DNA of 64,000 nt, taken from NCBI RefSeq assembly GCF_009649225.1, contig NZ_WJPP01000004.1, forward strand, positions 1 through 64,000, read 5' to 3'. The translations under genes and the position numbers were made by a program. Below the pieces are notes generated by a model. That model did no database searches. It was not told the origin of the DNA and saw only the letters and a list, made by a program, of their open reading frames with translations. Below, piece after piece: positions 39,131 to 48,743 of this stretch; position 1 is the stretch's first letter, and every line of letters starts with the position of its first letter. This DNA comes from Spiribacter salilacus (GTDB taxonomy: Bacteria > Pseudomonadota > Gammaproteobacteria > Nitrococcales > Nitrococcaceae).

Positions 39131-39774
39131 TTGGATTGCTTGGTGGCACTTTTGATCCCGTACACTTTGGTCATCTGCGCCCCGCCATTGAGTTGCTCGA
39201 GGCGTTGTCGCTAACAGAGGTCCGTTTGGTGCCCGGTCGGCTCCCACCGCATCGCCCCCAGCCCCGTTTAACACCAGCCCGCCGCCGGCAGCTTTTGCAG
39301 ATGGCGGTGGCGGATATTCCTGGCCTTGTTGTGGATGGACGAGAGCTTGATCGTATTGGCCCGTCATATACTGTCGATACGTTGCGCGCGATTCGTGATG
39401 AGGTTGGACCAACCGAGCCCATTTGCTTTGCATTGGGCAGTGATGCGTTCTGCCATCTAATGAGTTGGCATCAATGGACATCGCTAACGCAGTATGCGCA
39501 TTTGGTCATTTTGACCCGTGCAGGGCATGGCGGCGGCATGCCGGCAGCGCTTAACGACTGGGTAGCAAGGTATGCGGTGCAGTCTGCATCGGTTTTGCGT
39601 GCTGAGCCGGCTGGTCGGGTGTATCGGCAACCGGTAGCGCGACTGGAAATTTCTGCAACCAGCATTCGTCAGTTGTTCGCCCAAGGGCGCTCAGCGCGCG
39701 GGCTCATGCCGGATGTTGTTTGGAATGAGCTGGCAGGTAGCGGCGAATATGGGTATCCACAGGTAAGTACATGA
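39127..39774 (+). CDS. nadD: Nicotinate-nucleotide adenylyltransferase
   Basis: Converts nicotinate mononucleotide to deamido-NAD with ATP. The product is 215 residues, with the nucleotidyltransferase signature [15 protein letters not shown] at residues 6-20 and the second ATP motif ISATSIRQL near residue 177. Start and stop both overlap neighbours by four bases (proA and rsfS). The nadD-rsfS-rlmH order is conserved in many proteobacteria. Confidence 0.95.
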   Translation: MIGLLGGTFDPVHFGHLRPAIELLEALSLTEVRLVPGRLPPHRPQPRLTPARRRQLLQMAVADIPGLVVDGRELDRIGPSYTVDTLRAIRDEVGPTEPICFALGSDAFCHLMSWHQWTSLTQYAHLVILTRAGHGGGMPAALNDWVARYAVQSASVLRAEPAGRVYRQPVARLEISATSIRQLFAQGRSARGLMPDVVWNELAGSGEYGYPQVST

Positions 39775-40088
39775 AAAAACTCCAAGCGGTTGTAGAAGAA
39801 GCACTCACGGATATGAAGGCAGAAGCGGTGCAGGTTATTGACGTGCATGAGCAAACGGCAATTACCGATGCCATGGCATTTGCTACCGGGAATTCAAGGC
39901 GGCATGTCCGCTCTATTGCAAATGAAGTGGTAGACGCCAGTACAAAGGCAGGTTTTAAGCCGCTCGGCGTCGAGGGGCTGGAGACCAACGAGTGGGTATT
40001 GGTTGATTTGGGCGATGTCGTGGTTCACATCATGCTTGAGGATGTGCGAGATTTTTATCGCTTGGAGCGCATCTGGGGCGTTGAGTGA
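39771..40088 (+). CDS. rsfS: Ribosomal silencing factor RsfS
   Basis: Binds ribosomal protein L14 and blocks subunit joining when nutrients are low. The product is 105 residues (E. coli 105), with IDVHEQTAITDAMAFATGNS, RHVRSIANEVVDA and the conserved WVLVDLGDVVVHIMLEDVRD. Nine bases separate it from rlmH. Confidence 0.95.
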   Translation: MKKLQAVVEEALTDMKAEAVQVIDVHEQTAITDAMAFATGNSRRHVRSIANEVVDASTKAGFKPLGVEGLETNEWVLVDLGDVVVHIMLEDVRDFYRLERIWGVE

Positions 40089-40097
40089 GAAAAACTG

Positions 40098-40565
40098 ATG
40101 CGCCTCAAGATTATTACGGTGGGCCGACGGCCGCCACGTTGGGTTCAGGCAGGGTTTGATGAGTTCGCAAGCCGTATGCCACGTCATTTACCCTTAGAGC
40201 TGGTAGAGATCGCACCGGGTGCGGCACGGCGCAGTGGTGATGTGGAACGAGCCCGTGAACAGGAGGCCGACGCGTTACTTGCCGCGGCCGGCTCTGCTCG
40301 CATCATCGCGTTGGATGAACGCGGCGCGGCGTGGACCACACGCGATCTGGCTGGGCGCCTTGAAGGATTTATGCAAGGCGGTGGCGATGTCGCTTTTTTA
40401 GTGGGAGGTGCTGATGGCCTTGCCGATCGCTGTCGAGCGCAAGCAGTGCATACTTGGTCATTATCTGCGCTCACTCTGCCCCATTTGTTGGTGCGGGTTG
40501 TTTTGGCCGAGCAACTCTATCGGGCCTTTACCTTACTGGATGGCCACCCCTATCATCGAGACTGA
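40098..40565 (+). CDS. rlmH: 23S rRNA pseudouridine1915 N3-methyltransferase RlmH
   Basis: SPOUT-class methyltransferase acting on helix 69 of 23S rRNA in assembled 70S ribosomes. The product is 155 residues (E. coli 155). The SAM-binding knot is marked by VAFLVGGADGL near residues 98-108, and the C-terminus LLVRVVLAEQLYRAFTLLDGHPYHRD (split over the last helix) is diagnostic. It is followed by maf instead of mrdA, which follows it in E. coli and Pseudomonas. Confidence 0.95.
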   Translation: MRLKIITVGRRPPRWVQAGFDEFASRMPRHLPLELVEIAPGAARRSGDVERAREQEADALLAAAGSARIIALDERGAAWTTRDLAGRLEGFMQGGGDVAFLVGGADGLADRCRAQAVHTWSLSALTLPHLLVRVVLAEQLYRAFTLLDGHPYHRD

Positions 40566-40585
40566 CCCTGAGGAGTCTGTATTTT

Positions 40586-41188
40586 ATGGATATAGATCTT
40601 TTTCTTGCTTCGGCATCGCCTCGCAGAAAGTCACTGCTAGAGCGTATTGGCGTGCGTTTTCATGTGTTGGCGCAAGATATCGATGAACAACCGAATGAGG
40701 ATGAGGCTCCCGAGGTGTTCGCCATTCGCTTAGCGCTAGAAAAGGCGCGTGCAGGGCTTGCCGCACGTCCAAAGGGTCAGTATGCGCCGGTTTTGGGCGC
40801 AGATACCGTGGTAGCCGTGGATGAGTCACTGCTCGGTAAGCCCAAAGATAAAGCCGAGGGGCTCGCCATGCTCGAGCGCTTATCGGGTCGCAGCCATCGT
40901 GTATTAACCGGCGTTGCGCTGGTGGATGGCGATCGAGAATCAACGCGTTTGTCGATCAGTTATGTGCAGTTTCGCCCCATCGAGCATGCAGAGGCGGTGC
41001 GTTATTGGGAGACGGGTGAGCCTCTTGGTAAGGCCGGTGGGTATGCCATTCAGGGCCTTGGCGGTGTGTTTGCTGAGCAGTTAGAAGGCAGCTACACCGG
41101 GGTGATGGGTTTGCCCTTGTTTGAAACGCACGACTTGTTATCTGAATTTGAGATTGATTATCAGTCTCATTGGCCAATCGGGCAGTGA
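40586..41188 (+). CDS. maf: Maf-type nucleotide pyrophosphatase (dTTP/UTP, YhdE-like)
   Basis: House-cleaning enzyme that hydrolyses non-standard and some canonical nucleoside triphosphates. The product is 200 residues from ATG 40586, preceded by AGGAG; an open frame continues 44 codons upstream but only inside rlmH. Motifs are SASPRRKSLL, RLALEKARAG, GADTVVAVD and GKAGGYAIQGLGG. The IQG form points to the YhdE dTTPase/UTPase branch rather than the YceF branch. Its place before rng supports this, as in E. coli. It overlaps rng by four bases. Confidence 0.93.
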   Translation: MDIDLFLASASPRRKSLLERIGVRFHVLAQDIDEQPNEDEAPEVFAIRLALEKARAGLAARPKGQYAPVLGADTVVAVDESLLGKPKDKAEGLAMLERLSGRSHRVLTGVALVDGDRESTRLSISYVQFRPIEHAEAVRYWETGEPLGKAGGYAIQGLGGVFAEQLEGSYTGVMGLPLFETHDLLSEFEIDYQSHWPIGQ

Positions 41189-42651
41189 GCCAAGAACTGC
41201 TGATCAATGTGACGCCGCGTGAAACGCGGGTTGCGTTAGTCGATAACGGTAGCCTGCAAGAGGTCTATATTGAGCGGGCACGTCGCCGAGGTTTAGTGGG
41301 CAATATCTATTTGGGAGAAGTCTCGCGCGTGTTGCCCGGTATGCAGGCAGCTTTCGTGGATATCGGCTTATCAAGAACGGCATTTTTGCACGCCTCAGAT
41401 ATCGCAGCGGCTGAGGGGCTTTTTGACAGTAAACCCCGGCAGACGCTGCCTATTCAGCAGTTGCTTAAAGAACAGCAGCGCGTTTTGGTTAAAGTTATAA
41501 AAGACCCGATGGGAAGTAAAGGCGCGCGGCTCACCACCCAAATTAGTATCCCTTCTCGGCATCTTGTTTTTTTGGCCAATAACCCGGTGGTCGGTATTTC
41601 AGGGCGGATTGAGGCCGAAGATGAGCGCGAGCGGTTAAAGCAGTTTGCTGAGCAGTTCTTAACGCAGCACCCCGATCATGGCGTCATTATGCGGACAGCC
41701 GCAGAGGGTGTTTCTGAGCCTGAATTGGCGCGCGATTGGGCGTTTTTAGCGCGGGTGTGGTCTGCAATTGCCAAGCGCGCAGTGGATGCCCAGCCCGGTA
41801 CGCTGGTGCATGAAGACCTGCCCCTACTCTTGCGCATTTTGCGCGATCTACCCGGCGAAGATATTGAGCATGTGCGCATAGACTCAGCCGAAAATCATGC
41901 GCGGGCCGATGCGTTTTGCCGATCCTTTCTCCCGGAAACCGGATCACGGTTGGTTTATTACCCGGGAGAGCGGCCATTATTTGATTTGTATGGTGTTGAG
42001 GATGAAATTCAGCGTGCCCTGCAGCGACGTGTGTCTTTAAAATCCGGCGGCTATGTGGTGATCGATCAAACCGAAGCGATGACCACGGTTGATGTGAATA
42101 CGGGGGGGTATGTTGGGCATCGAAACTTAGAAGAAACGATCTTTAAAACCAACCTTGAGGCGGCGCAAGCGATTGTGCGCCAACTGCGGCTGCGAAATCT
42201 TGGCGGCATTATTATTGTCGATTTTATCGACATGGAAGATAGCGAGCATCAGCGGCAAGTATTGCGGGCCCTTGAGAAAGGGCTTGAGCGGGATCCAGCA
42301 CGCACGCGTATTAGCGGTGTCTCGGCCCTAGGCTTGGTAGAAATTACCCGACAGCGCACGCGGGAGTCTTTGCAGCATTTGCTATGTGATACCTGTTCGG
42401 TATGCGCAGGGCGGGGCTATTTAAAAAGCCCCGAGACGGTCGTTTATGAGATAGCACGCGAGATTTTGCGTGAAGTCAGACAGTTTGATGTGGAGCGATT
42501 GCTGGTCTTAGCCGCCCAAGAAGTGGTTGATTTGGCAATGGACGAGGAAAGCGACAGCTTTGCCGAGCTGGAGCAGTTTATTGGTCGTCCCGTTCAATTT
42601 CAGGCCGAGCCGCTTTATACCCCGGAGCAATTTGATGTTGTTCTCATGTAA
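41185..42651 (+). CDS. rng: Ribonuclease G
   Basis: Endoribonuclease that matures the 16S rRNA 5' end and decays some mRNAs. The product is 488 residues (E. coli 489). It has an S1-type RNA-binding region near the N-terminus (GNIYLGEVSRVLPGMQAAFV), metal-binding aspartates in TTVDVNTGGYVGHRN and IIIVDFIDMED, and the zinc-link CSVCAGRGYL. It lacks the long C-terminal scaffold of RNase E. GTG 41185 overlaps the maf stop (GTGA); the TTG at 41170 is less likely. The last 17 bases overlap yhdP. Confidence 0.95.
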   Translation: MSQELLINVTPRETRVALVDNGSLQEVYIERARRRGLVGNIYLGEVSRVLPGMQAAFVDIGLSRTAFLHASDIAAAEGLFDSKPRQTLPIQQLLKEQQRVLVKVIKDPMGSKGARLTTQISIPSRHLVFLANNPVVGISGRIEAEDERERLKQFAEQFLTQHPDHGVIMRTAAEGVSEPELARDWAFLARVWSAIAKRAVDAQPGTLVHEDLPLLLRILRDLPGEDIEHVRIDSAENHARADAFCRSFLPETGSRLVYYPGERPLFDLYGVEDEIQRALQRRVSLKSGGYVVIDQTEAMTTVDVNTGGYVGHRNLEETIFKTNLEAAQAIVRQLRLRNLGGIIIVDFIDMEDSEHQRQVLRALEKGLERDPARTRISGVSALGLVEITRQRTRESLQHLLCDTCSVCAGRGYLKSPETVVYEIAREILREVRQFDVERLLVLAAQEVVDLAMDEESDSFAELEQFIGRPVQFQAEPLYTPEQFDVVLM

Positions 42652-45600
42652 CGCCGAGCGTGTTCGTGCCGGCGTCTTATGGCTATTCATCGGGTTGTTG
42701 ATTGTTGCTGCCGTTAGCCTTAGCGCGGTGCGTTTTTTTTTAGTGGCCGCGCCCAACCTGGGTGAGCGCATTGAGCAAAGGCTCAGTGAACAGCTAGGCG
42801 TGCCCCTTGAAGTTGATCAGATAGATGCCACCCTTAGCGGTCTTCGCCCTAGTTTAACGCTGATGGGCGTTAGCGCGGGTATTGGATCAGAGCAGATTGA
42901 AGTTGAACAAGTAACGGTCAGTCTTGCGCCCTGGGATTCTTTTCGCGCGAAAGATTGGCAGCTGCATGCCTTAGCCGTGCAGGGGCTGCAGATTGAGATA
43001 GACCGGAATAAAGCAGGCCGCTGGTCAGTGTCCGGCCTAAGGTCTGGTGGTGTGGAGCCTCGGCTGCGTACCCTGCCAGTCAATCGGTTGTTACTCACTG
43101 ATAGTCAGGTTGTTGTTAAAGATCAAATTTTGGGTGTTGAGCAAGTGTTTGCTAACGCGGCGCTGCGCTGGCGCCAGCAGCGCGATGGGGAGTGGCGATT
43201 TGCATTGGATAGTCGCACCGAGTCGCAGCGCCTACAGGCGGTGCTGTCCATTAAGGAAGCGGTGGGGCGAGCATTGATTCGCTTTGAGCAGATTGAACTT
43301 GCGCCGTTGTTTGAGGGGCTGAATCCGCAATCTCGGCTGGATGGCCAAGTTTGGCTTACGCTGGACGAAGCAGGCGTGCAGACAGCAACCGCTGAGGTGG
43401 CAGGAGATCAGCTAGGGTTACTGGGTGGTGGGTTAGACAGTGGCGCGGTTTCTTTACGCTGGTTGCGTGAGCGCTCGGGTTGGCGAGCGGCGATTTGGCC
43501 AGAGCGCCTGCAAGGGCAGGATGGAACAACCCATGCGCTGAGCCCGATTGTTCTTGGGCAGAAAACAAGTGATGCGCCAGTCATTGGGCGTATCGAACAA
43601 GGCACTGTCGGTGCATTGGGTGAGCTGCTGAATGCGCAAGTTGAACAACCGGCTTTTGTGAGCGGTGACTTTAGTGAACTTGAATGGGCGTACCACGATG
43701 CAAGCCACTGGTATGCCACAACCCAGCTAAACGACGTTGCGCTCAGTCTTGAGTATGCCGCTTTTCTCAAAGGCCCCTTAGCGGTGGATCAGGTTAATGG
43801 CGGTGTTCGTTTACAAAGTGATGGGCAAGATCCCGCCCAACAGAGTTTGTATTTTGACGAGCTTGCTGCGCGTGTGGAAGGCACGCAGGCATCAATCGAC
43901 GGACATATTGAGTTTGCCAACAGTGCAAGCGGTGTCTACGTAGATCTGCAGGCCGATGCCAAAGCGGCTCAGATGGCAATGGTGCGACAGCATTTACCGG
44001 CTTCGATTATGGATCCGCGTTTGGTCGATTGGTTGAATCGAGCTTTGGTTGATGGAGTTATGACTCGCGCATCAATGCGTTTAGAGGGTTCGATGCAGGA
44101 TTTCCCCTTTGACCAAGGGCAGGGTGAGTTTACGTTGCGCCTGGCAGCAGACGATCTGACCTTTCGTTTCAATCGTGAGTGGCCAGCCTTTGAAAATACC
44201 AGTGCGGAGCTGACTTTTTTGGGGCGGCAGCTGCAAATAGCCGCGTCAGAGGGGCAAATTGATGGCATAGCGCTCAAGGAAGCAACGGGCCGTATTTCGG
44301 ATCTTTGGCGCCCGCAGCTTAATGTTGATTTATCATTCAATGGTCCCGCGGCTGCGATGCTTGATGTGGTCAAAACGGCCCCTCTTTTGCCATCGGCTAA
44401 GTGGTTAGATCAGGTTGTGTTAGACGGCGAACCGACCCTGGATTTAGCGCTTTTTTTCCCTTTTCAACGCCAACCGATGCAAGTTGATGGGCGATTGCGT
44501 TTTACTGACGGTGGGCTTGCGTTGAGTCGACCTGCGTTACAGGTTGACGATATTGCCGGCGAGCTGAGTTTTGACCAAGACGGGGTGGCCTGGGATGAGC
44601 TGAGCGGCCAGATAGACGATGCAAAGGTAACCAGTCAGGCCAGCACGCGCGGTGAGGGAGACGCTGCGGTCATGGAAATTACCGCGCAGGGCGATCTGAG
44701 TCTTGATCAGTTACCGGGTATGGCAATGCTGGCAGATCGTGCCAATGGCACTGCCCAATGGCAGGCAGATTGGGTGTTGCCGGGTTTTTCAGTGCCACGC
44801 GCCGAGCGGGCAACGGCAATGCAAATGCGCATCGCATCGCCACTTGAGGGTATTGCGTTAGATTTGCCGCTGGGGCTGTCTAAAACAGCGGGCGCAACCA
44901 AGCCCACCGTTTATACATTGCGGTTACAGCGCTCTGGTGATCAAGATATTTCGCTGAAAGTTGCTGATCAACTACAGGTTCTCCTTAATCGTAAAGCGAA
45001 CGGACAACGACGTGCTGCTGTTCATTTTGGTGCGTTTGATGACGATCGTATCGACTCATCACTTGCTTTGCCTGAGGCTCAAGGCACCACGATAGGAGGG
45101 CAGATTTCAAGCCTACGTGCGGCTGATTTAGGACTGTTGGGTAGCCACCAAGCCAACTCTGAGGCAGAGCAGACAGAGACATTAATTCCGATGCCGCTGC
45201 AAGAATTAGCGGTTGCGGTTGATACGTTGCGAGTGGGGCGTTGGCAGTCTGGGCCGTTCCGCCTGCGCGCCCAAGGAAACAGTGAGGATTTTTTTGCAGA
45301 GCTTAGCGGTGATATCGATGGCTCTGTGCGGTATCGGCAGGTGGATGGGTTGCCGAGAGTTATTGCGCGTTTTGCAAGGATAAACGCAGAGGCACAGCCC
45401 ACGATATCGCCGCCGAAAAGAGCAGCACAAGACCAACCCGAAAGCCTTTCGCCATTGCCGAATCTAGATTTGACTATTGATGAGCTGCGCATTGCCGAGG
45501 GATCAATGGGTGCGCTTGATTTAACGCTCGAGCCGATGGGGGGTGGGAGCCAAGGTCAGCTAACATTGCGTGGCGGTATCCATGATTTATCCGCCCAATT

Positions 45601-46285
45601 AGTTGAAACCTTGCAAGAAGACAGGGCAAGCAGCGAAGTTGAATTTACGCTGGCAACCGAGGATGCAGGTGGTTTTCTCCAGCAGATGGGCTTTGGGCCT
45701 GTGCTGAGCAAGGGTCAAGGCGATGCCGCTGGTGAGGTCTCGTGGGCCGGTCGCTTATGGGCCCCTGACCTCCCCTCATTAGCCGGACAGTTAAGTCTTG
45801 ATCTTGCAGGTGGTTCATTGCCAGCGGTTGAGCCTGGGCCAGGGCGAGCAATTGGACTATTCAGTCTGTCGGTTCTTCCCCGTCGGCTTGGGCTGGATTT
45901 TGACGATGTGGTGGGTGCGGGTTTACGGTTCGATCAGTTAGCCGGTAGCTGGCAGATCGATCAGGGCATTCTGAGCACCGAGCAATTTCAGTTGGGTGGG
46001 CCATCGCTGGATTTAACGCTAACAGGAACCAACGACCTAGTACGGCGTGAATATGATCAGCAGGTTGTGGTGGTTCCGCGTGTTTCTTCAACCTTTGCGT
46101 TGTTAGGTGGGCTTGCTGGCGGCCCTGCCGCGGCCGCGTTATTGTTTTTAACACAAGGCATGTTGGAACCCGGTATTTCTCGTTTAACGCGTATTGAATA
46201 TGCCATTCAGGGCCCTTGGGCAGAGCCGGAGTTCGATTTACTCGATAGCGACGGGGTAATGGAGAGCGAGCAGAATGAGGGATAG
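42635..46285 (+). CDS. yhdP: AsmA-like inter-membrane lipid transport protein YhdP
   Basis: A 1216-residue protein with one N-terminal membrane anchor (about residues 9-33, AGVLWLFIGLLIVAAVSLSA) and a very long periplasmic beta-rich body. The C-terminal AsmA-like region includes GGLAGGPAAAALLFLTQGM, typical of the family. In E. coli, YhdP, TamB and YdbH form bridges that carry phospholipids to the outer membrane. Length is close to E. coli (1266). ATG 42635 has GGAG seven bases upstream and overlaps rng by 17 bases. The rng-yhdP-nitrilase order is conserved. Confidence 0.92.
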   Translation: MLFSCNAERVRAGVLWLFIGLLIVAAVSLSAVRFFLVAAPNLGERIEQRLSEQLGVPLEVDQIDATLSGLRPSLTLMGVSAGIGSEQIEVEQVTVSLAPWDSFRAKDWQLHALAVQGLQIEIDRNKAGRWSVSGLRSGGVEPRLRTLPVNRLLLTDSQVVVKDQILGVEQVFANAALRWRQQRDGEWRFALDSRTESQRLQAVLSIKEAVGRALIRFEQIELAPLFEGLNPQSRLDGQVWLTLDEAGVQTATAEVAGDQLGLLGGGLDSGAVSLRWLRERSGWRAAIWPERLQGQDGTTHALSPIVLGQKTSDAPVIGRIEQGTVGALGELLNAQVEQPAFVSGDFSELEWAYHDASHWYATTQLNDVALSLEYAAFLKGPLAVDQVNGGVRLQSDGQDPAQQSLYFDELAARVEGTQASIDGHIEFANSASGVYVDLQADAKAAQMAMVRQHLPASIMDPRLVDWLNRALVDGVMTRASMRLEGSMQDFPFDQGQGEFTLRLAADDLTFRFNREWPAFENTSAELTFLGRQLQIAASEGQIDGIALKEATGRISDLWRPQLNVDLSFNGPAAAMLDVVKTAPLLPSAKWLDQVVLDGEPTLDLALFFPFQRQPMQVDGRLRFTDGGLALSRPALQVDDIAGELSFDQDGVAWDELSGQIDDAKVTSQASTRGEGDAAVMEITAQGDLSLDQLPGMAMLADRANGTAQWQADWVLPGFSVPRAERATAMQMRIASPLEGIALDLPLGLSKTAGATKPTVYTLRLQRSGDQDISLKVADQLQVLLNRKANGQRRAAVHFGAFDDDRIDSSLALPEAQGTTIGGQISSLRAADLGLLGSHQANSEAEQTETLIPMPLQELAVAVDTLRVGRWQSGPFRLRAQGNSEDFFAELSGDIDGSVRYRQVDGLPRVIARFARINAEAQPTISPPKRAAQDQPESLSPLPNLDLTIDELRIAEGSMGALDLTLEPMGGGSQGQLTLRGGIHDLSAQLVETLQEDRASSEVEFTLATEDAGGFLQQMGFGPVLSKGQGDAAGEVSWAGRLWAPDLPSLAGQLSLDLAGGSLPAVEPGPGRAIGLFSLSVLPRRLGLDFDDVVGAGLRFDQLAGSWQIDQGILSTEQFQLGGPSLDLTLTGTNDLVRREYDQQVVVVPRVSSTFALLGGLAGGPAAAALLFLTQGMLEPGISRLTRIEYAIQGPWAEPEFDLLDSDGVMESEQNEG

Positions 46286-47132
46286 GGCGCACGAGGGTTT
46301 TATTGCAGCAGCGGTGCAAATGGTCTCTGGCGATCAGGTTGATACCAACTTAACGATAGCCACCGATTTGATCGCTCAAGCGGCTGATGCCGGCGCAAAG
46401 CTGGTGGTTTTGCCTGAGAATTTTGCGTTTATGGGCCGTTATGAAGGGGCCGTTAGAGGGGTTGCTGAGCCGCCCGATGGGGCCGGTCAGATCCAGCAGT
46501 TTCTAGCGGCTCAGGCCCTTGCCCATGGCTTGGTGCTAGTGGGGGGCAGTGTGCCGCTTTCAAGCACTGAAACCGATAAAATTTTTTCATCATCCTTGGT
46601 TTATGGGCCAGATGGCCGGTGTATGGCGCGCTATGACAAATTACATTTGTTTGATGTACAGGTGGGCGATCAGGAGGGGTATAAAGAGTCGGCAACCTTT
46701 ACCGCGGGTAATGCCGTCGTCACCGTGGATACACCCTTCGCGCAGCTGGGGCTGAGCATTTGTTATGACCTACGCTTTCCTGAGCTCTACCGGCAGTTAA
46801 CCCAGCGTGGCGCAGAGCTTTTGTTAGTGCCTTCCGCATTTACGGCAACAACGGGGGCTGCGCATTGGTCTGCGTTATTGAAGGCCAGAGCGGTTGAGAA
46901 CTTAAGCCATGTCGTTGCGCCCAACCAGGGCGGAGTGCATGCCAGTGGTCGGGCAACCTATGGGCACAGTATGATGATTGACCCATGGGGACGCGTGCTG
47001 GCTTGCCAAACCGATACAGGCGCCGGTGTCATAACGGCAAAGATTGACCTTGCTGAGCAGCAGGCTGTGCGCCAGCAATTTCCAGCACTTAGTCATGCAC
47101 GGATTGGTATTGCGGACATGAATGCTGAATAA
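46275..47132 (+). CDS. Carbon-nitrogen hydrolase, Nit1/YbeM-like
   Basis: A 285-residue nitrilase-superfamily amidase. The catalytic triad can be read as Glu in VVLPENFAFMG, Lys in RYDKLHLFDV and Cys in LGLSICYDLRFPELYR. The FDVQVGD segment is typical of the Nit1/NitFhit branch, which includes deaminated glutathione amidase; that activity is likely but not proven here. It overlaps yhdP by 11 bases. In Pseudomonas tldD follows; here the opposite-strand apaH begins within this gene's last 44 bases. Confidence 0.88.
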   Translation: MRDRAHEGFIAAAVQMVSGDQVDTNLTIATDLIAQAADAGAKLVVLPENFAFMGRYEGAVRGVAEPPDGAGQIQQFLAAQALAHGLVLVGGSVPLSSTETDKIFSSSLVYGPDGRCMARYDKLHLFDVQVGDQEGYKESATFTAGNAVVTVDTPFAQLGLSICYDLRFPELYRQLTQRGAELLLVPSAFTATTGAAHWSALLKARAVENLSHVVAPNQGGVHASGRATYGHSMMIDPWGRVLACQTDTGAGVITAKIDLAEQQAVRQQFPALSHARIGIADMNAE

Positions 47133-47946
47133 CCTGAGGTGGTGCCTTAGGCGTTTTGGCATCGATGCGAAGCAGACTCAAACAACCACCCCACAGACAG
47201 CCGGTGTCCAGTGCGATATAGCCCGGGCCCTCACGAAAACCAAGCGTTGACCAATGCCCGGTGACAATGGTTGTTTGCTCTGGGTTGAGATGATTGCCGG
47301 GTGCGGCGTACCAAGGGTAATGGTCGGCAGGCGCCATTTCAGGCGCGCCTTTGGCTTTTAGTAGTAATCGCCCATCTTGGCTGCAATAGCGCATGCGCGT
47401 TAAAGCATTAACGATGAAACGTAATTGCTCATCGGCCGTATGTGTATCACTCCAAGTATCGGGGCTGTTGCCGTAGAGCACTTTAAGCGCGGTGCGGTAG
47501 TCTGGCCCTTGCAGCCGATTTTCCGCCTGCTGGGCCCGCCGAGTTGTCTCATCAAGATCCCAAATGGGGGGCATTCCTGCATGGATGATGGTGTAAGGCA
47601 GCTTGGGCAGGCGAAGCAGTAACGGGCGATGACGCAACCAAGTCAGTAATTTCGGCCCCTGTGGGGCTTGCAACAGTGAGTCGAGTTCGTCGTCAGGGCG
47701 CCGTGGTGCGAGCCCCTCAGCAACCGCAATGGCGTTGAGGTCATGATTGCCGAGCACCGCGTTGGCAGCATCTCCAAGCTGCTCAATGAAGGTCAGCGTT
47801 TCTAACGGCTGCGGTCCGCGTCCAATCAAATCGCCGGTTAGCCAGAGCCGATCAAAGGCCGGGTCAAACTGGACGGTGTTTAAAAGCGCTTGCAGTGGCT
47901 CGAGACAGGCATGCACGTCGCCCACAATGTAGTGATAGCGGGTCAT
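47089..47946 (-). CDS. apaH: Bis(5'-nucleosyl)-tetraphosphatase, symmetrical
   Basis: Hydrolyses Ap4A to two ADP and also removes Np4 caps from RNA. The product is 285 residues. Metallophosphatase motifs are GDVHACLEPLQ (residues 9-19), GDLIGRGPQPLE and GNHDLNAIA. GHWSTLGFREG and ALDTGCLWGG in the second half are typical of the family. It is the last gene of the lptD-surA-pdxA-rsmA-apaH unit, an order shared with E. coli. Its 3' end overlaps the nitrilase gene by 44 bases; its start overlaps rsmA by four. Confidence 0.95.
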   Translation of the reverse strand: MTRYHYIVGDVHACLEPLQALLNTVQFDPAFDRLWLTGDLIGRGPQPLETLTFIEQLGDAANAVLGNHDLNAIAVAEGLAPRRPDDELDSLLQAPQGPKLLTWLRHRPLLLRLPKLPYTIIHAGMPPIWDLDETTRRAQQAENRLQGPDYRTALKVLYGNSPDTWSDTHTADEQLRFIVNALTRMRYCSQDGRLLLKAKGAPEMAPADHYPWYAAPGNHLNPEQTTIVTGHWSTLGFREGPGYIALDTGCLWGGCLSLLRIDAKTPKAPPQVIQHSCPQYQSVHD

Positions 47947-48743
47947 ATCTCTTTTACCGCGGCTCGCATAATCGCGAGCTGACCAAAGCCAACGGGATCA
48001 ATTTGCTCAGCACGTATGCTGGGATCAATTCCGCTGGCTGAGATTTGTTCAGCAGTTAGAATGCCGGTTAATGCGTTGCGTAAGGTCTTTCTGCGCTGGC
48101 CAAAGGCTTGTTTTACCACCTCGGCCAAGGCATCGGGGGGCACGCCGGCTAGGGGTGGCGCTTTGAGTGGCAGCAGTCGTACAAAGGTTGAGTGCACTTG
48201 CGGCGCTGGCCGAAACGCCTCAGGGGGTACCGACAGAACAGGCCGCACCTGGCAGCGATATTGCAGCATCACCGATAGCCGACCATAAATGCCACTGCCC
48301 GGTTCTGCGGCCATGCGATCGACCACTTCTTTTTGTAATAGCAGATGCAAATCGGCCACGTTGTCTAACGATTCAGTTAGATGGAACAGCAACGGTGTTG
48401 AAAGGTTGTAAGGCAGATTGCCGACAATGCGCAGGGGGTGGGCGGCATCAAGTTCGGTAAGCGTTGCGATAGGATGTTGTAGAGCATCGTCAGTGGTGAC
48501 CACCAATTGCCCAGTGGCGGCCTCTGGCCATGTTTTTAGCCGCGCGGCCAGATCCCGGTCAATTTCAATGGCGCTCAGCTTGACACCAGCATCTAATAAC
48601 GGACGGGTTAGCGCCCCTTCGCCAGGCCCAATCTCAAGAAACGGCTGGCCGGGTTGTGGCTGAATGACCATCGCCATTTGCTGAATGATGCTGGGGTCGG
48701 AAAGAAAATTTTGACCAAATCGACGGCGTGCGCGATGACTCAT
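47943..48743 (-). CDS. rsmA: 16S rRNA dimethyladenosine transferase RsmA (KsgA)
   Basis: Dimethylates two adjacent adenosines near the 3' end of 16S rRNA as a late 30S assembly check. The product is 266 residues from ATG 48743 (MSHRARRRFGQNFLSD), which overlaps the pdxA stop (ATGA). An in-frame ATG at 48755 would add four residues. SAM-binding motifs are EIGPGEGALTRPLL, AIEIDRDLA and the catalytic NLPYNLSTPLL. The C-terminal helical domain is complete. Confidence 0.95.
   Translation of the reverse strand: MSHRARRRFGQNFLSDPSIIQQMAMVIQPQPGQPFLEIGPGEGALTRPLLDAGVKLSAIEIDRDLAARLKTWPEAATGQLVVTTDDALQHPIATLTELDAAHPLRIVGNLPYNLSTPLLFHLTESLDNVADLHLLLQKEVVDRMAAEPGSGIYGRLSVMLQYRCQVRPVLSVPPEAFRPAPQVHSTFVRLLPLKAPPLAGVPPDALAEVVKQAFGQRRKTLRNALTGILTAEQISASGIDPSIRAEQIDPVGFGQLAIMRAAVKEI

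Noticed and set aside
40454-40585. N-terminal extension of Maf by 44 residues
   Set aside because: It lies wholly inside rlmH in another frame. The family start MDIDLFLASASPRR with AGGAG upstream begins at 40586.
42527-42634. N-terminal extension of YhdP by 36 residues
   Set aside because: It overlaps the end of rng and contains no membrane or family sequence. ATG 42635 has a well-placed GGAG.
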